Source: Variovorax boronicumulans
GTDB lineage: Bacteria; Pseudomonadota; Gammaproteobacteria; Burkholderiales; Burkholderiaceae_C
Assembly (NCBI RefSeq): GCF_019352895.1
Contig: NZ_JAAAFX010000009.1
Coordinates: 328,764 to 392,763, forward strand
DNA length: 64,000 bases
Reading direction: 5' to 3'
Shown here: one piece after another, positions 8,185-18,008 of the stretch
How the letters are laid out: each line of letters opens with the position of its first letter
How positions within the stretch are numbered: the first letter of the stretch is position 1
Notes under the pieces: model-generated
Databases searched by the model: none
What the model was told of the DNA's origin: nothing
Seen by the model: the letters and a program-made list of their open reading frames with translations, nothing else
Made by a program: the position numbers and the translations under genes

Positions 8185-9819
8185 TCAGGAGGAAGAGGCG
8201 GGCGCGGGGATGGGGGTGGGAGCGGGGCGGGCCTTGGCATGGTCTGCGGCGGCACGGCTGTGGTCGGCTTCGGCGCGTGCAATCTGCGGCAGGCTGAGGT
8301 CCAGGTCCGCGCCGACGGCCTCGCCCAGCCGTTTGAGCACTGGCAGGCGCAAGGCCATGTCGTAGATCGCATCGATCGGGCCGGCGCTGCCCGCACCCTC
8401 CGCATGTGCGGATGCACCGGCGCCGAAGCCCGAGACGTGGTTGATCCGTATCGATTCGATCTTCTCGAGCGGTTTGGCCATCTTTTCGGCCAGGGTCGGC
8501 AGCACCTCGAGGCGCGCGAGCTCCAGCTTCATACGCACCAGGTCCGGGCTTTGCGTGTTGTCGGCTGCGATCCGGCGCGTCAGTGCGTGCGCTTCGGCCT
8601 CGCCGCGTGTCTGCAGCGCACCCGCGCGCAGGGCGTCGGCTTGGACCTCGGCCTGCGCCTGGGCCAACAGGCGCGTGGTCTCGGTCTGCGTCTTGAGCGC
8701 ATCGACCTCGGCCTCCTGTGCCGAACGGGCGAGGGCCAGTTCTCGCTGCCTGCGCTGCGTGGCCAGGTCGCGTTCCGCCAGGCCGCTTTCCTGGGCCAAC
8801 GCCAGCAGCGTGCGGGCGCGGTCATTTGCCACGGCGGCCTGGGCCTCGCCTTCCTGCTGCCTCGACAGTTCGATGGCGTGCGCGACGCGCTGCAGCTCGG
8901 TGGCCAGTTGGCCGGCCATGCGCGCCTGCTCGAGCGCATGTTCGCGCGCGATCTCCGCGGCCGCGAATTCGCGCTCTCGCGCCAGCCGCGCCTGCTCGGC
9001 GATCTGCTGGGCTTCTTCCCGCGCGCGGGCCCGGCCGGCTTCGCCATGCGAGCGGCTGCGCTCGAGCGCCAGCTGCTGCGCGATCTGGGCCTGTTGTTCC
9101 TCGGCGGAGATCTCGAGGCGGCGCTTGGTGGCGATCAGTTGCGTCTCGGCCACCACCACTTCGGCGTCGGCCTCCGTGGCCGCCCTGCGCTTCTTGTTGT
9201 CTGCCACGATCTCGGCCAGCTTGCGCATGCCCACGGCGTTGAAGACGTTGTTCTCGTTCAGGGCCGACAGCGGCGTCTGGTCGAAATGCAGCAAGGACAC
9301 CGTCTCGAGCTTCAGCCCGCCCTGCGCCAGGTCCGCCGCCACAGCGTCGCGTACGGCCGCCACGAAGTCGGTGCGTCGCACATGGAGTTCGTCCAGCGTG
9401 TGCGCGGCGACGTAGCTTTGCATCGCATCGATGAAGCGGCCTTCGAGCAGGTGGCCCAACTCGTTGGAGCGCAGCAGGCGTGCGCCGTAGGTCTGCACGG
9501 CCAGCGCGACGCTGGCGGCGTCGGGCATCACGCGGACGCGGAACTCGACCGTCGTGTCCACGCGCAGACGGTCTTCGGTCAGCAGTCCGCTGCCGGCCGC
9601 GCGCTCCACCACGATGCGCTGTGCGCGCATGCTGACTTCGTCGACGCGGTGCAGCATTGGCAGGGCGAAAAACCCGCCCTGTAGCGCAACCCGGTGCCCG
9701 CCCGCGCCCGTGCGCAGCAGGGCCACGTCATGCGTGGACTTGCGGTAGAAGCGCTGGAGAAAGGCGATGACCGCGATGACGGCGACGGTCACCAGGATGA
9801 TCCATGCGATCAGTGCCAC
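8185..9819 (-). CDS. SPFH/flotillin-like membrane protein
   Basis: A 544-residue protein with one N-terminal transmembrane helix (residues about 2-20), an SPFH/band-7 domain to about residue 215, and a long Ala/Glu/Gln/Arg-rich coiled coil to about residue 440, with a Pro/Ala-rich tail. It resembles YqiK/flotillin scaffold proteins that organise membrane microdomains. The start is GTG at 9819, chosen because a GGAGG site sits five bases upstream. It lies 17 bp before the importer binding-protein gene and appears to be the first gene after a double palindromic operator. A flotillin inside a solute-uptake operon is unusual; its role there is inferred only from position. Confidence 0.85.
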   Translation of the reverse strand: MALIAWIILVTVAVIAVIAFLQRFYRKSTHDVALLRTGAGGHRVALQGGFFALPMLHRVDEVSMRAQRIVVERAAGSGLLTEDRLRVDTTVEFRVRVMPDAASVALAVQTYGARLLRSNELGHLLEGRFIDAMQSYVAAHTLDELHVRRTDFVAAVRDAVAADLAQGGLKLETVSLLHFDQTPLSALNENNVFNAVGMRKLAEIVADNKKRRAATEADAEVVVAETQLIATKRRLEISAEEQQAQIAQQLALERSRSHGEAGRARAREEAQQIAEQARLAREREFAAAEIAREHALEQARMAGQLATELQRVAHAIELSRQQEGEAQAAVANDRARTLLALAQESGLAERDLATQRRQRELALARSAQEAEVDALKTQTETTRLLAQAQAEVQADALRAGALQTRGEAEAHALTRRIAADNTQSPDLVRMKLELARLEVLPTLAEKMAKPLEKIESIRINHVSGFGAGASAHAEGAGSAGPIDAIYDMALRLPVLKRLGEAVGADLDLSLPQIARAEADHSRAAADHAKARPAPTPIPAPASSS

Positions 9820-9856
9820 GTCGACCTCCGGGCGCTTGATGAGCCAGTCAATTTAT

Positions 9857-9889
9857 TTTCCATGGAAAGCATATTACTTTCCATGGAAA
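9857..9889. promoter_or_regulatory. Tandem palindromic operator, probable MarR site
   Basis: Two perfect copies of the 12-bp palindrome TTTCCATGGAAA lie at 9857-9868 and 9878-9889, 21 bp apart, which is two helical turns. They sit in an AT-rich stretch 38 bp upstream of the SPFH start. A degenerate copy lies between the MarR and receptor genes. The arrangement suits two regulator dimers on one face of the DNA; assignment to the neighbouring MarR protein is inference. Confidence 0.65.
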
Positions 9890-9927
9890 TTAATCGGACG
9901 CGTGAAAACCCTGAGCGTTTACCGCCC

Positions 9928-11061
9928 TCAGAAGCTGCGGATGACTTCGAAGAAGTGGCCGTCGGCCTGTGCGAGGTGCACCGGGTACTGCATGCTGTCG
10001 TTGCCTTGCCAGTTGATGCCGCGCACGCCGCCGAAGACGCCGCGTCGAGGGCCTGGAACAAGCAGCGAACGAGCGGCCAGGGCCGCCGCGAAATGGATAC
10101 CCTCGTAGGTCGATTGGCCCAGCGCGTTGAGCGTCGGCGCACGCGCGCCGAAGCGCTGCTGGTAGCGCTCTTTGAAGGCTGCATTGGCTTCGCCGCCCAG
10201 CGCGCCGAAGTAACCCGAGCTCACATAGAGACCGCGCGTGTTGGCCGCACCGATGGCGAGCAGCATGTTCTCCTCGACGGCGCAGGACAGTCGCAATGTC
10301 TTCGTGTCCAGACCCGACTGGCCGAAGGCGCGATTGAAGTCCACTGCGTCCTGGCCCACGAGCGACAGCAGCAGGGCGTCCGGCCGCGCGTCCTCCACCG
10401 CCTGCAGGACGGCGTCGAGGTCGGTGGTGCCGAAGGGCACGTAGTGCTCGCAGAGCACTTGGCCGCCCGCTTGCGCCACGTAGTGCCGCGCGAGCTGGTG
10501 CGAAACCCGCGGCCACTCGTAGTCGTTGCCGATGAACATCCAGCGCCGTGCGCTGCGCTCACGCACGAACATGTCGATTGCGGGGCGAAGCTGTCGCTCC
10601 GGCGTTTCGCCGATCGCGTAGAGACCCGGCGCCTGTGCACGGCCTTCGTGCAGTGCTGTGTACACATAGGGCACGCGGCCTTGCGAGCCTTCGAGGATCG
10701 CCTTGCGGACCGAACTGGTGTGCATCCCGACGATCGCGTCGACGCCCGCCTCGCACACCGCAGAGCGTGCCTGTGCGACCAGGCCGTCGCACTCGTCGGA
10801 GGCATCGAAGACGCGCAGTGCCAATGTCCGGCCCTGCAGCGCATCGGTGCGGTTGATCTCCTCGGCGGCGAGCGTCGCGCAGGCGATGGCGGACGGCCCC
10901 CAGATGCCCGCCACCCCGAGGGTCGGCACGAACAGGCCGATCGAATAGACATCGCGGTCCTTGACCGGCGCGGTCTCGTCCCAGTCCTGAATGTGAAAGG
11001 GCGTGGCGGACCGGCGCATCTTGCGATGGTTGAACATGCTCAAGCGGGATTGCACGCGCAT
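9928..11061 (-). CDS. AmiC-like receptor (type I binding-protein fold, no clear signal peptide)
   Basis: About 377 residues of the Peripla_BP_5/AmiC fold, for example VYSIGLFVPTLGVAGIWGPS and MFIGNDYEWPRVS. Unlike the transporter's binding protein, it has no hydrophobic N-terminal signal under any usable start, so it is probably cytoplasmic, as Pseudomonas AmiC is. AmiC is an amide sensor controlling amidase expression with AmiR; no AmiR-like gene is visible here, and the adjacent regulator is MarR type. Start choice is uncertain: ATG 11061, ATG 11037, ATG 11019 or TTG 11124 are all in frame and none has a good ribosome site. The TTG falls inside the palindrome and is disfavoured. It is divergent from the MarR gene and lies upstream of the SPFH gene. 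Confidence 0.75.
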   Translation of the reverse strand: MRVQSRLSMFNHRKMRRSATPFHIQDWDETAPVKDRDVYSIGLFVPTLGVAGIWGPSAIACATLAAEEINRTDALQGRTLALRVFDASDECDGLVAQARSAVCEAGVDAIVGMHTSSVRKAILEGSQGRVPYVYTALHEGRAQAPGLYAIGETPERQLRPAIDMFVRERSARRWMFIGNDYEWPRVSHQLARHYVAQAGGQVLCEHYVPFGTTDLDAVLQAVEDARPDALLLSLVGQDAVDFNRAFGQSGLDTKTLRLSCAVEENMLLAIGAANTRGLYVSSGYFGALGGEANAAFKERYQQRFGARAPTLNALGQSTYEGIHFAAALAARSLLVPGPRRGVFGGVRGINWQGNDSMQYPVHLAQADGHFFEVIRSF

Positions 11062-11112
11062 CGGCTCGGTCCAGTGGTCGAGGGAACTGTGAGTCAGTGT
11101 AAGAGCGAATAC

Positions 11113-11124
11113 TTTCCGCGGCAA
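11113..11124. promoter_or_regulatory. Degenerate copy of the operator palindrome
   Basis: TTTCCGCGGCAA lies 39 bp upstream of the MarR start. Together with its flanks it matches the downstream operator as TACTTTCCnnGGnAAnTAA, differing only at the positions marked n. It is placed to control both the MarR gene and the divergent receptor gene, which would be the usual autoregulation of a MarR repressor. Confidence 0.55.
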
Positions 11125-11162
11125 CTAAATATAGAATCCGGATAAATGTCACGCATCGCTCC

Positions 11163-11573
11163 ATGCAACGCACATATCTGACCCACTTGCTCGAACAGGC
11201 CCAGCGCCGCGTGTCGCGCGATCTCGACCGGGAGCTCGCGCAGGTGGGCGCCTCCGGCGAGCAGTGGCGGGTGTTGGACAGCCTGTCGGACGAGGCCGGG
11301 CGGCCGATCGGTGAGCTGGCCACGCTGCTGTCGATGAATCCGCCGACCATGACCAAGCTCATCGACCGCATGGTCGGCACCGGCCTGGTCCAGCGGATCG
11401 CGGACGTCACGGACAACCGGCGGGTGCTGGTGTTCATCACCGATGCCGGCCTTGAACTGGTCGCCAAGCTCTCGTCGCGCGCCGACGCCTTTCACGCCAA
11501 CCTTTCGGCCGCGCTCAGCCCCGCCGAGCAGGCGCAGCTGTCGAAGCTGCTGAGTTGCCTGGTTTCTCGCTGA
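11163..11573 (+). CDS. MarR-family transcriptional regulator
   Basis: A 136-residue winged-helix regulator of normal MarR length. Residues about 45-105 form the DNA-binding unit (IGELATLLSMNPPTMTKLID) with the wing DVTDNRRVLVFITDAG. Members are usually dimeric repressors released by small phenolic or amphipathic ligands. It is divergent from the receptor gene and the amide operon. Palindromes of matching form lie in its own promoter region and in front of the SPFH gene, so it is the likely controller of that operon. The inducer is unknown. Confidence 0.93.
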   Translation: MQRTYLTHLLEQAQRRVSRDLDRELAQVGASGEQWRVLDSLSDEAGRPIGELATLLSMNPPTMTKLIDRMVGTGLVQRIADVTDNRRVLVFITDAGLELVAKLSSRADAFHANLSAALSPAEQAQLSKLLSCLVSR

Positions 11574-11629
11574 CAGGACCACGCCGATGCGCCGTCTGAC
11601 GGCGCCATGAAACACCGCGTGACGGTGCT

Positions 11630-13090
11630 TCACATGCCCGAGGCATAGGGCGCGAAACCGCGCTGGTTCTCGTCGATCTGCAGCGTGCGGCCCAGCGGCG
11701 GAAAGGCGCGCTGGGCGCAGTCGGCGCGGTCGCAGACCTTGCAGCCGGCGCCGATCAGCGTGGCGGCGTCGGGGTCGATCAGGTTGACGCCCTTGCCGTA
11801 GACCAGCCGATCGGCATAGCGCGCGTCGCAGCCCAGCGCCACCGCGAACATGCGCTTGGGCGTGCCGTAGCCGCTGCGCCGGTGCTCGACGGTGCGGGCG
11901 ATCCAGAGGTAGGTGCGGCCGTCGGGCATGCGCGAGAGCTGCGTGAGGATCGCGCCGGGCTGCGAGAAGGCCTCGTAGACGTTCCACAGCGGACAGGTGC
12001 CGCCGTGGCGCGAGAAATGGAAGTCGGCCGTCGACTGCCGCTTCGACACGTTGCCCGCACGGTCGACCCGCACGAAGAAGAAGGGGATGCCCTGGCCCGG
12101 CGCGTGCCGCATGGTCGACAACCGATGCTCGATGGTCTCGAAGCCGACGCCGAAACGGTCGCTCAGCAGTTCGAGGTCGTAGCGCAGCGCGTGGGCCGCC
12201 TCCTGGAACAGGCGGTTCGGCAGCACCAGTGCGCCCGCGAAATGGTTGGCGAAACCGAGCCGGGCCAGGCTTCGGGCTTGCGAACTGGTGAAGGATTCCG
12301 CCGTCGTGAAGGCATCGATGCGGTCGCCCATCTCGAGAAAGGCCAGCTGCACGCCGAGCTGGAAGGCCTGCTGGCCGGCGTCCATGTCGGTCGCCAGCGA
12401 CAGCGTGCCGGTGGCCGCGTCGTAGCTGCGCAGCGCATGGTCAGAGCTGCGGCCGGCCGTGTCCTGGCGCTCCTGGATGCGCACCTGCACGCCGTGGCGC
12501 TTGCGCAGCCGCTCCAGCAGGCGGGCGCGCAGCTCGACGGCGCTGACGGTGCCGGCGGGCAGTCCGGCCATCAGCGTGGCATGCAACTGCTCCGCGAGCT
12601 CGTCCAGCACGGCCATGTGGTGGTGGCGGGCATAGAAGAACTCGCGCACTTCTTCATAGGGCTGCAGCCGGGCAGCGGGGTCGCCGGCCAGCCGGTCGCC
12701 GTCGGCGCCGGCGGCCAGCGAGGACAGCTGTTCCTCGACCGCGCGCGAGCGCTTGTGAAGATTGAGCAGCACCCGGGTGACCGCGGGCAGCTGCGAGGCC
12801 ACGACCTTGGCTTCGGCCAGCGGCACCGCGTTGGCCTCCGAGCCGTCGGCGAACACGGGTTGCAGTTCGCTCAGCCGCCGGGCGTTCTCGTCATCCGAGA
12901 ACAACTGCAGGTCGATACCATGGGCTGCCTGCAGGCGCAGCAGCACGGGCACGGTCAGGGGGCGCTGGTCGTTCTCGATCTGGTTGAGGTAGCTTGGCGA
13001 GATCTTGAGCGAAGCGGCCAGCGCGGCCTGGGTCAGGCCCTGCTGTTCCCGCAATGTCTTGAGGCGGACCCCCATGTAGGCTTTGGTCAT
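11630..13090 (-). CDS. ScfR/PccR-family regulator of propionyl-CoA assimilation
   Basis: About 486 residues. An XRE-type helix-turn-helix lies at residues about 6-60 (LTQAALAASLKISPSYLNQI). A central ImmA/IrrE-like region follows (SLARLGFANHFAGALVLP), then a C-terminal DUF2083-type domain with a cysteine cluster (CKVCDRADCAQRAFPP). This architecture is that of short-chain fatty acyl-CoA-responsive regulators such as Rhodobacter PccR and actinobacterial RamB. The start taken is ATG 13090 (MTKAYMGVRL), which leaves the operator outside the gene. It is divergent from the mutase gene, and matching direct-repeat boxes lie before both genes, implying autoregulation and control of the mutase. The effector is probably propionyl-CoA or a related thioester. 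Confidence 0.9.
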   Translation of the reverse strand: MTKAYMGVRLKTLREQQGLTQAALAASLKISPSYLNQIENDQRPLTVPVLLRLQAAHGIDLQLFSDDENARRLSELQPVFADGSEANAVPLAEAKVVASQLPAVTRVLLNLHKRSRAVEEQLSSLAAGADGDRLAGDPAARLQPYEEVREFFYARHHHMAVLDELAEQLHATLMAGLPAGTVSAVELRARLLERLRKRHGVQVRIQERQDTAGRSSDHALRSYDAATGTLSLATDMDAGQQAFQLGVQLAFLEMGDRIDAFTTAESFTSSQARSLARLGFANHFAGALVLPNRLFQEAAHALRYDLELLSDRFGVGFETIEHRLSTMRHAPGQGIPFFFVRVDRAGNVSKRQSTADFHFSRHGGTCPLWNVYEAFSQPGAILTQLSRMPDGRTYLWIARTVEHRRSGYGTPKRMFAVALGCDARYADRLVYGKGVNLIDPDAATLIGAGCKVCDRADCAQRAFPPLGRTLQIDENQRGFAPYASGM

Positions 13091-13091
13091 C

Positions 13092-13111
13092 TTCGCAAAC
13101 CTTGCAAATTT
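13092..13111. promoter_or_regulatory. ScfR/PccR-type operator, regulator side
   Basis: TTCGCAAACCTTGCAAATTT begins two bases before the regulator's start codon. Read on the regulator's strand it contains TTTGCAA followed nine bases later by TTTGCGA. The heptamer TTTGCRA is the half-site reported for PccR (TTTGCAAA repeated), though the spacing here is shorter than the published R. sphaeroides motif. Confidence 0.6.
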
Positions 13112-13163
13112 ACAGGGGCGATTGTCCACATTACTTGCCCTCTGCCGTTGTTGATCGTCCCTA

Positions 13164-13183
13164 TTTTTGCGAAGATTGCAACG
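13164..13183. promoter_or_regulatory. ScfR/PccR-type operator, mutase side
   Basis: TTTTTGCGAAGATTGCAACG ends two bases before the ATG at 13186. It aligns with the reverse complement of the box at 13092-13111 as TTTGCRARGWTTGCRA, which is the same half-site twice at a nine-base period. Binding here would block the mutase start region. Confidence 0.6.
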
Positions 13184-13185
13184 TT

Positions 13186-15351
13186 ATGACAGATTCGATT
13201 GAGAAAAACATGAGCAATGCCGCGGATTTGGAATCTTGGAACAAGGCTGCCGCCAAGTCCGCCCCCGGCGGCGACGTGAGCGCGCTGAACTGGCGCACGC
13301 CCGACGGCATCACGGTCAAGGCGCTGTACACCGCGGCCGACCTGGTGGGCCTGAAGTACACCGACACGCTGCCCGGCTTCGAGCCCTACCTGCGCGGCCC
13401 GCAGGCCACCATGTACGCGGTGCGCCCCTGGACCATCCGCCAGTACGCCGGCTTCTCGACCGCCGAGGAATCGAACGCCTTCTACCGCAAGGCGCTGGCC
13501 GCGGGCGGGCAGGGCGTGAGCGTGGCCTTCGACCTGGCCACCCACCGCGGCTACGACAGCGACCATCCGCGCGTGACCGGCGACGTGGGCAAGGCCGGCG
13601 TGGCGATCGACTCGGTCGAGGACATGAAGATCCTGTTCGACCAGATTCCGCTGGACAAGGTGAGCGTGTCCATGACCATGAACGGCGCCGTGCTGCCGGT
13701 GCTGGCAGGCTACGTGGTCGCGGCCGAAGAGCAGGGCGTGGCGCAGGACCAGCTGAGCGGAACCATCCAGAACGACATCCTCAAGGAGTTCATGGTCCGC
13801 AACACCTACATCTTCCCGCCCGCGCCGAGCATGCGGATCATCGGTGACATCATCGAGTACACGGCGCAGAAGATGCCCAAGTTCAACTCGATCTCGATCA
13901 GCGGCTACCACATGCAGGAAGCCGGCGCCAACCAGGCGCTGGAGCTGGCCTTCACGCTGGCCGACGGCAAGGAGTACGTGAAGACCGCCCTGGCCAAGGG
14001 CCTGGACGTCGACGGCTTCGCCGGGCGCCTGAGCTTCTTCTGGGCCATCGGCATGAACTTCTACCTCGAAGTCGCCAAGATGCGCGCCGCACGCCTGCTG
14101 TGGTGCAAGATCATGAAGGAGTTCAACCCCAAGAACCCCAAGAGCCTGATGCTGCGCACCCACTGCCAGACCTCGGGCTGGTCGCTGACCGAGCAGGACC
14201 CGTACAACAACGTGGTGCGCACCACCATCGAGGCCATGGCCGCGGTGTTCGGCGGCACGCAGTCGCTGCACACCAACGCGCTCGACGAAGCCATCGCGCT
14301 GCCCACCGAATTCAGCTCGCGCATCGCGCGCAACACGCAGCTCATCATCCAGGAAGAGACCCACATCACCAGCGTGATCGACCCCTGGGCCGGCAGCTAC
14401 ATGATGGAGAAGCTCACGCAGGACATGGCCGATGCGGCCTGGACCATCATCGAGGAGGTCGAGGCCATGGGCGGCATGACCAAGGCGGTCGACAGCGGCT
14501 GGGCCAAGCTCAAGATCGAAGCCGCCGCGGCCGACAAGCAGGCGCGCATCGACTCCGGCCGCGACGTGATCGTGGGCGTGAACAAGTACAAGCTCAAGAC
14601 GGAGGACGCGATCGACAGCCTGTCGATCGACAACGTCAAGGTGCGCGACGGACAGATCGCCAAGCTGCAGGCCATCCGCGCCACGCGCGACACTGTCAAG
14701 ACCCAGGCCGCGCTCGATGCACTCACGGCCGCCGCCGAGAGCGGCGAAGGCAACCTGCTGGCGCTGAGCATCGACGCGGTGCGGCTGCGCGCCACGGTCG
14801 GCGAGATCAGCGACGCGCTGGAAAAGGTCTACGGCCGGCATCGCGCCGACACGCAGAAGGTCACGGGCGTCTACGCCGCGGCCTACGACTCGGCCGAAGG
14901 CTGGGAGGCGCTGCAGAACGAGATCGCGGCCTTCGCCGAGGAGCAGGGCCGCCGCCCGCGCGTGATGATCTCCAAGCTGGGCCAGGACGGCCACGACCGC
15001 GGCGCCAAGGTGGTGGCCACGGCCTTCGCCGACCTGGGCTTCGACGTCGACATGGGGCCGCTGTTCCAGACGCCCGAGGAATGCGCGCGCCAGGCCATCG
15101 AGAACGACGTGCATGCGGTGGGCGTGAGCACGCTCGCGGCCGGCCACAAGACGCTGGTGCCCGCGATCATCGCGGAGCTCAAGAAGCAGGGCGCCGACGA
15201 CATCATCGTGTTCGTCGGCGGCGTGATCCCGCGCGGCGACTACGAGATGCTCTACGAGGCCGGCGTGAAGGGCATCTACGGCCCGGGCACGCCGATTCCG
15301 GCGAGCGCCAAGGACGTGCTCGAACAGATCCGCGCGGCCGTCGCCGCCTGA
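13186..15351 (+). CDS. scpA: Methylmalonyl-CoA mutase, single-chain
   Basis: A 721-residue B12-dependent enzyme interconverting methylmalonyl-CoA and succinyl-CoA. The large catalytic TIM-barrel domain (GNAxF-like region SVAFDLATHRGYDSDHPRV) occupies residues to about 550, and the cobalamin-binding domain with the DxHxxG signature (GQDGHDRG) lies near residue 600. Both halves are on one chain, as in E. coli Sbm/ScpA. ATG 13186 is the most upstream start compatible with the operator; ATG 13210 (MSNAADL) is an alternative with the leader GAGAAAAAC. It leads a plus-strand cluster with the GTPase chaperone two bases downstream, followed by propionyl-CoA carboxylase. Its role is the last step from propionyl-CoA to the TCA cycle. 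Confidence 0.96.
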   Translation: MTDSIEKNMSNAADLESWNKAAAKSAPGGDVSALNWRTPDGITVKALYTAADLVGLKYTDTLPGFEPYLRGPQATMYAVRPWTIRQYAGFSTAEESNAFYRKALAAGGQGVSVAFDLATHRGYDSDHPRVTGDVGKAGVAIDSVEDMKILFDQIPLDKVSVSMTMNGAVLPVLAGYVVAAEEQGVAQDQLSGTIQNDILKEFMVRNTYIFPPAPSMRIIGDIIEYTAQKMPKFNSISISGYHMQEAGANQALELAFTLADGKEYVKTALAKGLDVDGFAGRLSFFWAIGMNFYLEVAKMRAARLLWCKIMKEFNPKNPKSLMLRTHCQTSGWSLTEQDPYNNVVRTTIEAMAAVFGGTQSLHTNALDEAIALPTEFSSRIARNTQLIIQEETHITSVIDPWAGSYMMEKLTQDMADAAWTIIEEVEAMGGMTKAVDSGWAKLKIEAAAADKQARIDSGRDVIVGVNKYKLKTEDAIDSLSIDNVKVRDGQIAKLQAIRATRDTVKTQAALDALTAAAESGEGNLLALSIDAVRLRATVGEISDALEKVYGRHRADTQKVTGVYAAAYDSAEGWEALQNEIAAFAEEQGRRPRVMISKLGQDGHDRGAKVVATAFADLGFDVDMGPLFQTPEECARQAIENDVHAVGVSTLAAGHKTLVPAIIAELKKQGADDIIVFVGGVIPRGDYEMLYEAGVKGIYGPGTPIPASAKDVLEQIRAAVAA

Positions 15352-15353
15352 CG

Positions 15354-16418
15354 ATGGCGGTGGTTCAACCTCCCGTCACGGCCCAGGGGCTGCTGGCGGC
15401 CCAGGGCCCGTTGCAGCGGCGCGCGATCGCCAAGGCCATCACGCTGCTCGAGTCGACCCGTGCCGACCATCGCCTGCGGGCCGACGACCTGCTGACCGCG
15501 CTGCTGCCGCACACGGGCCGGTCCTTCCGGCTCGGCATCTCCGGCGTGCCCGGCGTGGGCAAGTCGACCTTCATCGAGACGCTGGGCCTGTTCCTGATCG
15601 AACAGGGCCACCGCGTCGCGGTGCTGACCATCGACCCTTCTTCCACCGTCTCCGGCGGCTCGATCCTCGGCGACAAGACGCGCATGGAGCGGCTGTCGGT
15701 CCACGAGCAAGCCTACATCCGGCCCAGTCCGTCCAGCGGCACGCTGGGCGGCGTGGCCGAGAAGACGCGCGAGGCCATGCTGGTCTGCGAGGCCGCAGGC
15801 TACGACGTCGTGATCGTCGAGACCGTCGGCGTGGGCCAGAGCGAGACCGCGGTGGCCGGCATGACCGACATGTTCGTGCTGATGCAACTGCCCAACGCCG
15901 GCGACGACCTGCAGGCCATCAAGAAGGGCGTGATGGAGATCGCCGACCTGGTGGTCATCAACAAGGCCGACCTCGACCGCGACGCCGCCACGCGCGCCCA
16001 GGCACAGATCACCTCGGCGCTGCGCCTGTTCGGCCACCATGGCAACCCGGCGCATGCCGAGGCCATGAAGGCCGCCCATGCCGTGCCCGGTTCGCCCGAG
16101 GCCGAGATCCGCTTCTGGCAGCCGCAGGTGATGCAGCTGAGTGCGCTGCTCGGCACCGGCGTCGATGCCTTCTGGGCCGCGGTCACGCGCTTCCGGCAAC
16201 TGCAGTCCGCCAACGGCAAGCTCGAGACGCGGCGCGAGAAGCAGGCGCTGTCGTGGATGTGGGAACGCATCGACGCCGGCCTCAAGCAGGCCTTCCGCCA
16301 GCATCCCCAGGTGCGCGAACTGCTGCCCGACACCCTGGCCCAGGTCGCCGCGGGCCAGCTGCCCGCATCGACCGCCGCCCGCAACCTGCTCGCCGCGCAA
16401 GCGACGCGGGCCTCCTGA
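15354..16418 (+). CDS. meaB: Methylmalonyl-CoA mutase-associated GTPase (MeaB/ArgK)
   Basis: A 354-residue G3E-family P-loop GTPase that protects and reloads the B12 cofactor of methylmalonyl-CoA mutase. Walker A is GVPGVGKST, the base-recognition motif is NKADLD, and the switch region TVGVGQSETAV is intact. It starts two bases after the mutase stop, so it is surely co-transcribed. Length is typical; the older ArgK name (arginine transport kinase) does not describe the function. Confidence 0.95.
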   Translation: MAVVQPPVTAQGLLAAQGPLQRRAIAKAITLLESTRADHRLRADDLLTALLPHTGRSFRLGISGVPGVGKSTFIETLGLFLIEQGHRVAVLTIDPSSTVSGGSILGDKTRMERLSVHEQAYIRPSPSSGTLGGVAEKTREAMLVCEAAGYDVVIVETVGVGQSETAVAGMTDMFVLMQLPNAGDDLQAIKKGVMEIADLVVINKADLDRDAATRAQAQITSALRLFGHHGNPAHAEAMKAAHAVPGSPEAEIRFWQPQVMQLSALLGTGVDAFWAAVTRFRQLQSANGKLETRREKQALSWMWERIDAGLKQAFRQHPQVRELLPDTLAQVAAGQLPASTAARNLLAAQATRAS

Positions 16419-16458
16419 ACCCCATCGCTCTTCCGATTCATCTTCACGATCGAACGCC

Positions 16459-17991
<1,533 letters not shown>

Positions 17992-18008
17992 GAACGGGAG
18001 ATACGAAC

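Noticed and set aside
11574..11629. Possible terminator between the MarR gene and the convergent ScfR-type regulator
   Set aside because: CGCCGTC-TGACGGCG-like pairing exists, but the stems are short and no T tract follows in either direction.
13087..15147. 686-codon frame antisense to methylmalonyl-CoA mutase
   Set aside because: It has no recognisable domain; the mutase on the other strand is unmistakable.
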